From positions 9,303,296-9,367,295 of the forward strand of contig OX637292.1 in the NCBI GenBank assembly GCA_951799445.1: a DNA stretch of 64,000 nt, written 5' to 3'. A model generated the notes under the pieces. It ran no database searches. It was not told the origin of the DNA and was given only the letters and a program-made list of their open reading frames with translations. Shown here piece by piece: positions 12,796 to 25,367 of this stretch. The first letter of the stretch is position 1. The number at the start of each line of letters is the position of its first letter. This stretch comes from Pseudisothecium myosuroides. Taxonomy: Eukaryota > Streptophyta > Bryopsida > Hypnales > Lembophyllaceae. Both the position numbers and the translations under genes were made by a program.

Positions 12796-14057
12796 GTTTC
12801 CAAGGGCTCACCCCTCTCTCTTTAAGGTAACCTTATTAACTTGGATTTTCATCCTCAACCTCAAAGATTTTCATCCTAATTCCTAAAAACTACTTCTACC
12901 ATTTATACTAGACCAACATCCTAACTTTTGGAGATTAACTCCAATCGCCAAATGGATTGCGCCGTTCGCTCCAGATCGTCGTGTTTAGTCCTACATCCAC
13001 GTATTCCTTGTTTCGGGACCAAAAACCCATCGTAGGCTAATTTAGTTTATAAATCAAGTTGTGATAAATTTCTAAATCTTGGGGGTCTCTTATTTTGAGA
13101 AAAGTAACTAGCCTAGGGTCTCTAGTAGGTGCGAGAGAGTTGGAAAGGACTCTTGGTTGACTTCATTTCACCATCGTATGGTCCCGAAATGCCAGTCAAT
13201 GTCGCGGGGACCCCGCCACGTGGTTAATTCCCAAGGAATCTCGCCGGTTCGGATACTTGCCGTTATCGGAATGTCATGAAACTTCACGAAGCGCATTATT
13301 AACATAAGACAAGCTATTCTAATTTTTAGTGAGATTTTACCGCAACCTGGGTAATTTCCACGAAATTCCCGTTGGAGGTTAGAACGGTTGATTGTCCAGA
13401 AAAGGTTCTTCTACAAGTCGGAAGATGCTACAATTTTCATGGGACCACTCAAGGAGTCGCATGAAAGACATGTAGGTGCGTTTCCATACTTGGAACGATT
13501 GAAGTCAGCGGAGATCGAAACTGGCCATCTCCTTGAATTGTCGATAGTGCGAGAATCTTTTGTAAATGAAGGAATCTTGGCAAATCAATTTCGTTGTTGG
13601 ACTCCTAGCATGGGATTTACCTTAGAACACCATCTTTGGGTTGCATATTCCTCCACGAGCCTTGTCTTGCATTAGTGGCTCCTACATACTAACAATCAGG
13701 ATTTTGGGAATTCATCAGTCTAATGGGGAATTCTAAATCTAACTCTAGGACCCGACCTAGTGGCCTCGCTGTAGATCCCTCAGACGGACTTAGCCATGAA
13801 TTGCCACATTCATGGTGGGATTTAGTCCTTTTGGATCTATGTGACTCAAATCCTCCGAATCTAGCTATCTCATTATTTCTACTCTATTTTTAGACGAGAT
13901 TTGGGGGAATTCTAAGTATAAATACAAATCTAGATCAAATACTATAATGGGTATGACACAACCCTATTCTGGTTCTACACTCTTTTTATGGCTTTTTGTA
14001 TACTTTTATCAACTTTAAATTTCAAATTTCAAAAAAAAAAAATCTACAAGTCCCAGG

Positions 14058-14430
14058 CAGTGATCCCAGAACTAGTTTATTGAATTTAGTGCAATATGCT
14101 ACCTACTTTAGGAGATTTAGTGCAATATGCTACCTTCAAGACAAACAAGCATCAACTTTGGCTACCTTGAGAGTAAGTGGCATTTAAAAAAAATAGAAAA
14201 GAAAGGATTTTGCAAGTTGTAAAGGATGATTGGGAGTACCATAACCCAAAATTGACTAAATAGATGCTATTTCTAATGTAGAAGAAGTAACAAATTGGCT
14301 ATCAAATTCTATTGGTTGTTGCAATCTTGGCTAAAATATAAAATATTCAAGGATTTTCTCCAATATACTTTTAGCTACTGAAAATTTTAAGTAGCAATGG
14401 AGCAAATTTTAGCCAGTTTTGTGAACACTG
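14058..14430. mobile_element. hAT-like MITE (373 bp) nested in LTR A
   Basis: An 8-bp duplication GTCCCAGG (14050-14057 and 14431-14438) flanks ends reading CAGTGATCCCAGAACT and the complement of CAGTGTTCACAAAACT. CAGTG-type termini with an 8-bp TSD are the hAT pattern. There is no transposase, so it is non-autonomous. Confidence 0.82.
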
Positions 14431-15063
14431 GTCCCAGGTTACAAATTGGGAGCTCACAGAGTGCCACAAAGTCCTAAAGTCGGTGTTAAACCCAACTTGA
14501 CAGCGAAGCTTTGAACCTCCATGGTACTTAGTTCCAAAGTATAGTTCCCAAGATCTGCTTGGGAAAATCCAAAGTTTAGCTTCCAAGATTATTAGTGGGT
14601 TACTATGGGAGGTACGGATTATCAAGTGATTTTTAGCAAGTCTAGCACCCTTCTCAAAATTCGGGCCTAAACCCCCCGGACGGCGAAGCTCTGGCCACAC
14701 TAACTTCCTACAAATTTAACTTTTATTTTGTTTAAGTGGGTTCCCCTGAGGGAACCTGAGAGGTTGGATTAAGAGGTAAAAAATAGCCAGTATAGCCAGC
14801 TGCATACTAGCCAGCATTAGCCAGACTGCCGGTCGGTATTGACTGGGTTGATTTCACATACATACATGGCTGGATTCCAGACCACTCCAAAAATGATACC
14901 CCACGGGGTCCCAAATTTTTTTATTATTATTTTTTCGACCAGTTAGGACCACAGTTGAAATCCAGGTAGGACCAGAGTTTAAAATCTAGATTAGGACCAG
15001 AGTTGGAATCCAGTTAAGACCAGAGTTTAAAATCCAGATTAGAACCAGAGTTTGAAATCTAGT

Positions 15064-15799
15064 TAGAGGGTGATTGCAAGAAACACTTAACCTTTTTTTT
15101 GTCCCCTTGACCTTGGACAGGTGGTTTTTTGCTCATAACTTTTGCATTGTTTGTCCATCTTCTATGAAACTTGAAATGAAGGTACATGTGGTAGTTGTAG
15201 ATGTTGAGTAATTTTTTGGGTTTTTTTAAAATTATTTTACTATTTTTAAACTGCCCCCGATTGGATGTCTACCTTGGCCATTTTGAAGGTTTTGAGTACT
15301 ATTTTTCACCCAAAAATTCGAATTTGAAGCTCAAAATTGGTATACTAGGACTTTTACTAAAGTTACACAAGCTAACCAAAGATTTTCTAAAAATAGTTAA
15401 TTTTCCATCTTCCACATGTGCTCAAAGTGCACTACCTTTATGCAAGTGTAGAGAATACAATTTTATTTTTCCAATAGTGAAAATTGGTGAAAAGGAGTAT
15501 CTATAAGTTAGGAAAAATGAATTTTTTTTTGAGAATTTTTTGAATTTTTTGACTATTTTTTAAGAATTAAATTCCAAACTGTCTATTTTCTTGCATTTTT
15601 CAACCCTTCTTTGACCGTGCATAACTCTTAGTGATAAATTTTTTTAGGTCTGAATTTTTGCACATATTATTTTTTTGATGCTTTACAAATTATCCATATT
15701 TTATTTTATTTTAGAAAAATTTACTCCAAAATCCACAAACAGGAGTGAAATGGCCGTTTTGAAGGAAAATCAGCAGGTGTTTCTTGCAACTACCCTAGA
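15064..15799. mobile_element. 728-bp TIR element with 4-bp TSD (TAGA), nested in LTR D
   Basis: The element occupies 15068-15795 between TAGA duplications. The left end is GGGTGATTGCAAGAAACAC and the right end the complement of GGGTAGTTGCAAGAAACAC. A nearly identical 726-bp copy lies at 51295-52020 with a different 4-bp duplication (CTAA). A shared ORF of about 100 codons (15201-15506) differs by few residues between copies but also by an early frame change, so I do not call it a gene. A 4-bp TSD would fit a Sola-like element; unproven. Confidence 0.82.
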
Positions 15800-16684
15800 C
15801 CAGAGTTGAAATCTAGATTGGAGCCAAAGTTTGAAATCCATTTAGGAGCAAAGTTGAAATACAGATTGGAACCAGAGTTTAAAATCCAAATTGTAACCAA
15901 AAAAGGAAAGGGGAGGAAAAGAAGTAACACCTCCACGCGCAACACCTACATACAAAACTTCCAAATTCTAACTCTCTCACCAATAAATACAACCACAAAA
16001 ATTGGAGGGGGATTAGAGCTGAAGGAGATGAAGTAGGAAAAAAAAGGAGAGAGATGATAAATAGACAAATAGTGCCCTAGCCTAGGATTAGGTAGACTTG
16101 AGAAGAAGATCTAAGGAATTCTTTGTGACCGTTAGGAGGAAGATTGAGATGACACAAAGGAGAAAGGTGTAAGAGGATAGGGGGCACCATTAATTCTCTC
16201 GGAATTTGCAACTATAGTTGTAAAACCACCATCAATACATTTGGTGGAATAGTGTTAGTGTAGAAGAAGTGAGGAGAAAGAAAAGGAAGGAAGTTAGATC
16301 ATAAAGTGTGTTTATTTTTTAAGTGGTGAGCTTTGGAAAACAAACAAACAAACGATGGATTACAATGGAACATGAGGATGCGTACGTGGATGTGGACGAG
16401 GTCATCTCTAACAGTGGCAGTGATGAGGTAAATCATTAAACTAATCTTTGGTGGTTTTCCCTAATTAGCTTTTGATTTTCTTAATTAGTCTTTAATCCAC
16501 GTTAGCAAGTAGAGATTAGTGAGAGGTGGAAGTCTAGATTCAAAAGTTCAAAGATAAGGAAGAGGAATTTCCGGAAACATATTACACTTAAGATTTGGCT
16601 TTGATTTGACCACGTTAAGTTAGGTTGAGCGGTAATGGGTAGGACAGATGAAGGTTAGCCGACTTCATCCAAAAGGAACAACGG

Positions 16685-17275
16685 ATGGAAATTAGGAGTT
16701 TAAATTTAGAATTTATTCTAGAAGGTAGAAATTTAGAGTTAGTTTAGAAGGTAAATTCTAAAATTAAAATTAGGAGTTAAAAACTAGAGTTAGAATTAGA
16801 AGTTAAGATTTTGAAGGTTAATTGTAGAAGGTAGAATTTAGAGTGAAAAGTTAAAATTTAGAGCTAGTTTTAGGAGTGAAAATCTAGAGTTAGAAGTTAA
16901 AACTTAGAGTTAAATTTAGAGGTAAAAAAATTTAGAGTTAATTTAGAAGTGTAATTTTAGAAGTTAAATTCTAAAGTTAAAATTAGAAGTTAAATTTAGA
17001 AATTAAAATTTAGAGTTGAATTTAAGAGTTAAAATTTTAGAGTTAAGTTAGAAGTTAAAATTTAGAGTTACTTGGGAAGTCAAAACTTAGAGTTAATTTA
17101 GAAGTCAAAACGTTGAATTAATTTTAGAAGTAGAAATTTAGAATTAATCTTAGAAGTTAAAACCTAGAATTAATTTAGAAGTAAAAACGTAGAGTTAATT
17201 TTAAAAGTAGAAACTTAGGATTAACCTTAGAGGTTAAAATTTAGAATTATACCAGAAATTAAAAGATAGAAGGTA
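16685..17275 (-). repeat. Inverted minisatellite block of LTR D
   Basis: This is the purine-strand version of the LTR minisatellite (units like TTAGAGTTAAAATTTAGAA), confirming the inverted orientation of D. Confidence 0.8.
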
Positions 17276-17303
17276 GTCATGGAGGGAACATAGGAGATCC
17301 CAT

Positions 17304-17868
17304 CTCGGGGGGTGCACTTAGTTCTACTACAACAAACCACGTGCGAACAAGTGGTTTCCAATAAACTATAATTTCAACCTAAAATTTTGAGCATTGTTTA
17401 ATAATGACTATATAGTTCTATTGCCAAAATTTCCAACTCAAATAAAATATGAAATGATTTCTACAAGACATTGAAAATGAGCTAAAATGGCATGTTTTTC
17501 AACTCAAATATTTATAGAGAACACATTTAGATGACCATTGCATCAATATTCAACTCAAAATGAGCTTTCAATAGAGAGTTATTTTTAGAAATTTTTTGTT
17601 CATTTTTTAGACAATTTTTTCTTATATAATATAGGGGTGTGAAAGTTATTTTTCAGTTCTACAGTGTATCTTTTTACTTCAAAAATTTGTAACTAATTAC
17701 TATTAATGAATAAAAATATCAATAATTCAAAACATAAACTTTCAAAGTAGGAAAATCTATTCATATTTTTTTTTGTGCGTTTTGTTTAAATTTTATGATA
17801 TAATATAGGGGGTCCAAAGTTTTGTTCGCACGTGGTTTCTAATGGACATTCTAAGTGAACCCCCCGAG
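17304..17868. mobile_element. 565-bp TIR element with 8-bp TSD, nested in LTR D
   Basis: The 8-bp duplication GATCCCAT (17296-17303 and 17869-17876) flanks ends CTCGGGGGGTGCACTTAG and the complement of CTCGGGGGGTTCACTTAG. A second inner inverted repeat, ACCACGTGCGAACAA, lies about 30 bp inside each end. The interior is AT-rich and non-coding. An 8-bp TSD suggests hAT or a related group, but the termini are not the usual CA-G type. Confidence 0.82.
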
Positions 17869-18190
17869 GATCCCATTTCAATCAGTAGGGTTGTTAGAAA
17901 TGGTTCCAACTACCCTTGACATAGGATAGATAGTTAGGACGGTAGAATTTTATTCTTAAATCGCCGTGACCCTTGATAATTGATAGTTAGCTTGGAAGTC
18001 GCATCACTCGCATCTCTAGGCATTTTTTTTGCCCATCCACGAAATTTAGGAAACACTAACAAGATTCATTGCTTGGAAGGCACAGTAGATCACGCTCACA
18101 ACATCCTTTAAATCAAAAGTGGATAAAAGCTAAGAAATTGGTCGTGTTTGCTTCATTACCAGGGGTGGGTAACAAAGCGCCCACACATGT

Positions 18191-19541
18191 GAAAAAAATT
18201 TGACCATTACTGTACATGGTACAGCTCCTTCTTCCCTTGTGGACAAACACATCAAAAAGTTTCTCTAAGATTCTTGAGTATGGACACTTGAACTCGGTCT
18301 TTAGGCTATTATTTTAGAGAAGTTCCATTGTATTTGCTAATCCACGTTAGCCAATTGGGGCTCACGTGTGTGAATGAGACCCTCATAGAAACAACCCCAC
18401 AATAAGCACATCCAATATAATCAATGTTCAGAAAATCCACCCATCTACATTCATCTAAAATGTACATTTATATAGACCTCCATTTGCTGAACGTGAGAAC
18501 CTAGGGTCCATTCATGATTCATATAAACTTGTAATCAATTTGATTAGGAACTCATACTTTATTCATACAATGTCCAACTAAAAATATAAGACTTCTTATT
18601 GAAAGAATTTGAAATACTCTTCTATTGCTAGTAAAACCCAACAAAATGATCATATTGTCACGTTATTTGATGACGGGTGGCTAATAGGCTCTATGGGGCT
18701 TTGTAGGGGTTGATTGTAGACATGGTGTAGCCAAAATAGCCGTGTATTGGCCATTGGGGGGCTAGACTAGTGTTTGTAGATTGTTTGAGGTGTAAACGGA
18801 GCTATTTTGGAGCACCTTTGGGATGGTTGTAACCCTAAGTCGCCCCTTTGCTCATTCATTCTCTTCAAGTCTTGTGTGTGAAGGTTTCATGGAGTGTTAA
18901 GAGATGGTATACCTTGAAGGTTGTTTGTAGATGATGGCAGTGTTGCCAATTTACTAAATCTGAGGTTTTTCCTTGTATACTTCAATTCTTGTGCAAGACT
19001 AGTCCTATCGAGATAAAGTAGAAGCATTTGGGAGTATTTGATAAGCTTATTATTGAATGGTTGTTCATTCATGCCTTGTTGTAGTATAGATTTGCTTTTA
19101 AGTATGTGTACATGTTCTAGTGCTTGCAGTTTACGACATCTCTTGTAAACGATGTAGAATGACACAACAATATGCTTATTTGGACAAGTTGAGGTTTGGG
19201 AACCTTAAGAGTTAAGGCATGTTTTCAATGGATATTATGTAGTGAGAATCTCAATAATGGACTTAAGCGTGCCTCTAGATTAATTGAATTCACTTTTCTA
19301 ACATCACCGACCCAAATACCATGTGCCAACATGTATCTTATTTTATTTTTCAATTAAATTATCCCCTCCATTCCTTCTCTACTTCAATACAGTCCACCTT
19401 AAAGTTTTTATGTCTACAATATGTTTTACAAGGTGTATTAGTCAAAAGTTGTATATGAGTCCCTTACAACCAAAACAACCAACTAGATACACTACAAGAG
19501 GCTATGTCCTTGTAGTAGCATTGGTTTGTTTTTTGAATAAG
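18191..19541. other. Spacer between LTR D and LTR E
   Basis: The left part (to about 18700) is the inverted partner of 7725-8245. The minus strand at 18887-19165 encodes a 92-residue open frame with a stretch (KLQALEHVHILKS ... FNNKLIKYSQM) faintly like a pentatricopeptide-repeat helix pair. It is too short and degenerate to call a gene. The rest shows nothing I recognise. Confidence 0.35.
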
Positions 19542-19863
19542 TGAGAATTCGCAATTTGTCACTTAGGGCTCATAATATTTTTATTTTTTGTTTTTTGCAA
19601 ATTAAGTTAAGATCATATACAAAAAGCCCCCAAAAGAGTGTAAAATCAAAATAGGTATGTTACATGCCAATATAGCATTTGGTTTAAAGTAAAATGTTAT
19701 ACCTAGAATCATCCAAAAATCCACTTGAGAATAGATTAGAAAACAAAAATTAGTAGAAATTGAAGAGTTTGAGTGATATTGCCTAGAATGGCCTAAAACT
19801 ACCATGTATGCAACTATTAATGGATGAATTGGTTTGAGGGAAACCCATTGAGATCCTTATGTT

Positions 19864-21105
19864 CATTACAAGACACGTTTTTGGGGTCGTCTGGCAAAAA
19901 AGGCGCTATGTTGTTTTTGACGTCGCGTCATCGGGCGGTTTGGGGCCGTAGCAATGGGAATTTTGTGTGATGTCCATAGAAACAGGCACCTAGAAGAGGG
20001 CCAAACGGGTACATGTCAGCGCAGACATGCATGTCAAAATGAACGTCAACTAAAACAAGCCCGCGTTTTTACGAGACATATTGATGTTTTTTGGAACATC
20101 CAAAAAAACATAGATTGCCATGTCAGTAAGCAAATCCATTTTGACTATAAATAAATCAATAAAAATTACTACAATCTATAATAAAATGCTGACCGAATGT
20201 GAAAATTTTAGGAAAAGGGCAGCCATGTGGCATGCTTTGCAAAAAAAGGGCAATGGATGGATGTGCACCATGGATGAAAAAATAAACCCTTTGTACAAGT
20301 AGGGTGGTAGGAAGATTAACAATCCATGTGGAATATTTTAAGCAAGAACTATGTTCAATGTAAAATGTTTAAAACAACATGATCCAAATGTCTAAAACAA
20401 CATGAAGATGTCTGAAATAGCATTGACATGTTTGAAACAATGTCTAGATGTCTGGAATAACGTCAAAATTTACAATGGTCAAGTTTCTATATTCTAAGTA
20501 TCTCATATCTTTTGTCTCACTATGGACGAACAAGGGATATAAAATAGGATCCCTCTACCCTTCATTCTCACTAATTTTCAATGAAGTAATTCCTTCATTT
20601 GGCCATAAAAAATTCTCTTGATGGTAGATGGTAAGTTTTTTAAATTTTTTTGAATTCAACAATTTTTTTTGTTCATTTTATGTTATTTTTTATTTTATTT
20701 CTAAATAATTATTTTCCATTAACCTTGCCCTGTGGTACAATGTGCATCAATTGATGTCTCAAAAAACGTATGGACATCTAAGTTGACGTTTCAATAAACG
20801 CCACATCAGATGCCACGTCATGGACGGGCTAGATGAAAAATAAATCCACGTGGCTTTTTCTTTCTACGTGGCGCCACTGTGGCATCCACATGGCGCATTG
20901 TAGGGAGCTTGGAAGACCATGTGTTCTTGTGATGTCTTTCAAAAACAAACCCAAATTTTGCGCGTTTTTGGCCTAACAAAGCACATTTTTGGCCCGTTTG
21001 TTTCGAAATTTTTTGTGGAACATCAACATGGATTTTTTTTGCGTCACAACTAACACAGTATCACATTTTTTCTAACGTAAAAAAAAACATCGGTTTCTTA
21101 TAGTG
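19864..21105. mobile_element. CACTA-like non-autonomous element (1,242 bp)
   Basis: The 3-bp duplication GTT (19861-19863 and 21106-21108) flanks termini CATTACAAGA and the complement of CACTATAAGAAA, close to the CACTACAAGAAA end of plant CACTA elements. Subterminal sequence contains short repeats, including an ATGTCTGAAA series at 20380-20465 and ACGTGGC motifs near 20850. The short ORFs at 19954-20302 are not recognisable. Confidence 0.75.
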
Positions 21106-22245
21106 GTTGATTTCCAAAGATAAGTTTCAATTTTCCCATTGTATCGAAAAAATAATAGAAGACCAATTGTTACTCTATAGGAGTTACCACCTCAAAACAA
21201 ATTAGTGCAGATAATCTATTGTCAAAATATGGTGATCCAGGGTTGCATTTGCGCTAGGAACTTGATGGCAAAATTGATTTGTTAAGATTCTCCTTTGTGT
21301 GAAAGTTATCCTAGTTATTGTTGCTTTAAAGAAGAAGCAGGATTTTATCCTCCTTTTTTAAATGTGAAAAGTAAAAATATGAGCTTGCACATCTTTTGTG
21401 AAATTCCATGAGAGATTCCATAAAAAATTTATAATTTTTTGACATTAAGAAGATCCTCTTTCAGACGATTAATCGCCAAAATCGCCAAAATCTCCAATAG
21501 GAAAATTCTAGAAATTACCTAGGTTACAATAAAATCTCACTAAAAATTAAAATATTTTTTTTTACATTAATAAGATGCTCTGACAAGTTTCAAGACATTC
21601 CAATAGCCAGAAGTATCCAAACCGGCAAGATTCTTTGATTACCAACAAATTTAAAGATTACGGCAAGGTTGACCGGTGTTTTGAAAGCATACAAAATTGA
21701 AATAGGTCCAAATTTAGGTCTTTTTATACGCCCTTATACCTACTAAAGAGCTTGGGCTAGTTACTTTTTATAGAGAAATCAAACTTAAAAAATTAGATTT
21801 TTTACCCTTTTTGGTTTTAAGTTGGCATTAGGTTTCAATGAGATTTTTGAAATAGAAAAAGTTGTGGGGATGTGGGCGCTAGATTATCCACCCTTGGTAA
21901 TAAAGCAAACATTGACCAGGTTCTATGCTTTTATTCACTTTTTTAATATATGGGGGTGTTGTAAGCGCGATCCACTGTGGCTTCTAAGCAATGGATCTTT
22001 TTTACTAACGTTTCCTAAGTGTCATGAATGGGCAAAAGAAATGACTAGAGATGCATGTGATAACTTCCAAGCTAACTGCAATGATCAGAGGTGATAGTGA
22101 AATTCTAACTCCCTAACTATCTATCCTATGTCTAGGGTTGGTTGGGTAGTTGGCGTCATTTCTAGTGTCCCTAACTACGTGAAATGGGAACCCCTATGTT
22201 CCTTCCATGAACCCCTAAGACTATCTTTGTGTTTTAATGCTCCCC

Positions 22246-23055
22246 TTGGAAGTTCTACTTCTAAAGACCAATCCTAAAGTTCAACTTTTACTCTAATTTC
22301 CAACTCCCAAATGTAACTCTAGATTTTTACTTCTTTGACTTAGTTCTAAATTTTAACCTCCAAGTTTGACTCTATGTTTTGACTTTTTACGCTCGATTTT
22401 TACTCCTAAATTAACTCTAGAATTTACCCTCGAAATTTCACTCTATCTTTTGACTTTTAACTCTAAGTTTTTACTTTCTAGCCTAACTCTAAATTTTAAC
22501 TTCTACTTCTAACTTTTAACTTCTACTTTTAGCTTTTTACTCTATTTTTTTACTTCCCAATTGACTCTAAAATTTAACCTCGAAATTTAATTCTAACTTT
22601 TGACTTTAGAATTCTGGCTTTTAACTCTAGGTTCTTACTTCTAAACTAACTTTAATTTTTAACTTTTACTTATAATCGTTGATTTTCACCATCCAATTTT
22701 TACTTCAAATTTTTACTTCAAAGTTTAGCCCTAGCTTTAGACCTCTAATTTTTACTCTAACTTTTAATTTCTTACTTCAAACTTTAACTTCTATTTCTAC
22801 TCTAAAAATCTATCTCCTAAATTGACTTCTAACTTCCACTTCTAACTTCTACTTTTTACTTTAATTTTTGACTTCCTAATTGAATCTAATCTCTTGCTTT
22901 TAATCTCCCCTAAGATTTGACTTGAGAATTTAACCCTAGATTAAACTTCCCAACTAACTCTAAACTTTGACTTTAGAATTTAACTTTTCCAATTAAAACC
23001 TTAATTTGACTCTAATTTTTAACTACTAATTAATCCCTAATTCAAATCCTAGATT
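22246..23055 (+). repeat. Minisatellite block of LTR B
   Basis: Degenerate units of about 20 bp (CTCTAA-TTT-ACTTCTA) as in copies A and C; unit order is not conserved between copies. Confidence 0.82.
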
Positions 23056-24476
23056 TTCTTTCCAATCAAAATCCCTAATCTCCGTCTATGGTTCCTTTTG
23101 GATGAAATTGTAATCAAATTCCTCCGTCCTACCCCCTACTATTTAACTTATCCTAACACGGTCAATTTAAAGCTAAATCCTAAGTGTAATATGTTTTTGG
23201 AAACCTCTACTTCTAATTTCTAACCTTTTGAATCTAAAATTCTAATTTGCACTAATCTTGGCTTGCTAATCGCGTTTTTAAGGTCTAATTAAGGAAATCT
23301 ACGCTAATTAGGGAAAAACACCAAGGATTAATTCAAAAACTCACCTCTTCACTGCCGATGTCGGGAATAACTTCTTCCATGTCCACGTGCACATTCTCGT
23401 ACTCCATGGTAATCCTTTGTCTTGTTTGATTTTTCCCAAGCTCACCACTTAATTTTTGAAACTATTACACCCGTGCGATCTAAACTCCTTCTTTTCCTTC
23501 CTCCTTTCTTTTCTTTTCCCTTCTTTCCTTCTACGTTAGTACTATTCCACCTAAGCTTTTATGGAGCCTTATACTATGGTCTCAAACTCCAAGGAGGTTT
23601 TAATGTTCCTCCTACCCTCTTACACAACTTTGCCTTTGTGTCATCCTAATCCTTCTCTCAACGGTCACCACAAATTCTCAAGATTTTCCTTCCTAAGCCT
23701 ACCTAGCCTAGGCCTAGGTTACTATTTATCGTCTCTCACCTTCTCTTGCCTACTTCTTCTCCTCCTTTCCTAATCTCCTTCCATTGTGTGTAGGTTGATT
23801 TTCTTGTTGGTGAGAGTTGAAGGTTGTTGGTTCCAGGTGTGGTGGTGCTTCTTCTTCTTTTCTCCCTCCTCCCTTTTGTGTTTTAGACCCTAATCCTACC
23901 CCATCCCCAGCTTAGCACTAGGTAAGTCCAATATTCTTTGCCTTGTTTTGGTTTTGTTTAGGCTTAAGAAGATAAAAAAAAACCCAAAAAAGGGTCCAAA
24001 CGGGGAGCCCGAGCTGCTAGGGCCCCAACTGCCGCTGCTCCACTCAAGGCCTGGCCTCCCGGCTGGCCGGTAGTAGTGCTGGCTGGCTGGGGGGTCGGGA
24101 GATATAATTTTTATATTTATGTTTTTTTTTTAATTAAAAAAACGTTTTTTTTGTTATCTGGCTGGACTTTTGGCTTGGCTGATGGCTGGACTGATGGCTC
24201 GGACTGATGGCTTGGACTGATGGTTGGGCTTAGGCTAAAAAGAAACTGGACTTGCAAAAATTAAGGTAGCTGGACTTTGAAAAAAACTAAGGTAGCTAGA
24301 CTTTGCAAAAACGAAGGTAGCTGGACTTTGCAAAAGACCGGGAACTAAAAACTAAGGCAAGGCTAGTTTTGCTAAGAGACCGGAAATTGCTGACAACCTA
24401 CATATCTTGGAAGCTAAACTCTGGATGTTTCCACAAAGGTCTTGGAAACTAGACTTTGGAACTAAATACGGGGGAG

Positions 24477-24960
24477 GTTCAAAGCTTCGCCGTTAAGTTG
24501 GTTTTAACACCAACTTTAGGACTTCTTGACAACCCGGGGGTTCAAAGCTCCGCCGTCGGAATCGTTTTAACACATACTTTAGGACTTTAACTTAGTTGCT
24601 AGTTCAAAGCTTCGCCGTCTCCGAGGGGGGTCCACATAATGAGAGAGACTTTAGAAGAGGGAAGAAACAAAACTTTTAAAGAAAACACACATAGGCTCAA
24701 AGCTTCGCCGTCCTGGAGGGGGGTCCACTCAACAAGGAGAATGTTAGAAGAAGGTTTGAAATAAACTTGGAAAACATTCACAAAGGAGGTTCAAAGCTTC
24801 GTCGTCCCGGAGAGGGGTCCACACAAAGGGGAAGACTTTAGAAGAGGGTAGGAAGAGACACACTTAAAGAAGACACGTGACAAAGCCAAAGCTTCGCCGT
24901 CCCGGAGGGGGGTCCACTCAACAAGGAGGAGGTTAGAAGAGGGTGTAAAAAAAATACATG
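24477..24960 (+). repeat. CGCCGTC-core tandem units of LTR B
   Basis: Five units each carry CAAAGCTTCGCCGTC or a close variant and a GGTCCAC box. This is more units than in copies A or C. Confidence 0.8.
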
Positions 24961-25360
24961 GAGAGAACACACGAGTTAGGACCACGTGGCAACACAAAGC
25001 TCACACGCTAAAGACCCCCTAAAGCGGCATCGCCAAGGTACGGTGGGGGGTGACTTTAGGATTAGTGCAAGACACCAAAAGACTCCTAAAACTTCACAAG
25101 TTAGCTCACAAAATGTACACGAGAGAGAGAGACTCTCCATTTACAACAAGGTACCAAAAACTACACCAAAGAGTACACAAAGCAAGGTAAGAGGACCCCC
25201 AAGGACCTTCAAAGCTTGAAATAAAGCAACAATGGATCCAAAAGTGCTCCGAAAACACTGTAGAGGTTTTTGGCTTCAAACGCCAAAATATCAAAAATAA
25301 CTTGGACCCATGGACCCAAACCAAGAATTGGAGGTGTTCTAGAGAGAGAAATGAGGCCCT

Positions 25361-25367
25361 TATATAG
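25361..25367 (+). promoter_or_regulatory. Putative LTR TATA box, copy B
   Basis: CCCTTATATAGGTTTCC lies at the equivalent position to copies A and C; promoter role inferred. Confidence 0.5.

Larger units (their letters stand above)
9554..14458 (+). mobile_element. Solo LTR copy A (4,905 bp including a 373-bp hAT-like insert)
   Basis: It begins TGTGGGCGCTAGATTACCC and ends TTGGGAGCTCACA, with 5-bp duplications GAGTG. Order of parts: a conserved 5' block to about 9935, a degenerate pyrimidine-strand minisatellite, a pyrimidine-rich block with a TA microsatellite, tandem GC-richer units at about 12088-12365, a TATA box near 12789, then about 1.65 kb of conserved 3' sequence. No gag or pol is visible. 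The length places it among the longest plant LTRs, comparable to Ogre-type elements, although the internal region needed to assign a lineage is absent. Confidence 0.9.
8260..18185 (-). mobile_element. Solo LTR copy D (inverted, interrupted by several insertions)
   Basis: The minus-strand copy of the long LTR family ends in TG/CA: the left edge is the complement of the GAGCTCACA end and the right edge the complement of TGTGGGCGC. A perfect CATGT duplication flanks it. Nested inside are a TTAA element (to 9216), LTR copy A (9554-14458), a 728-bp element (15068-15795) and a 565-bp element (17304-17868). About 1.5 kb of LTR expected around 8510-9220 is missing, apparently lost at the TTAA element. 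There is no internal retroviral-type coding region, so this is a solo LTR left by LTR-LTR recombination. Confidence 0.88.

Noticed and set aside
15201..15506. 101-codon open frame shared by the 15068 and 51295 elements
   Set aside because: Conservation extends equally to the flanking non-coding bases, the frame differs near its end in the second copy, and no domain is seen.
18887..19165. Possible pentatricopeptide-repeat gene on the minus strand
   Set aside because: Only one weakly PPR-like stretch in 92 residues, with no tandem 35-residue periodicity around it.
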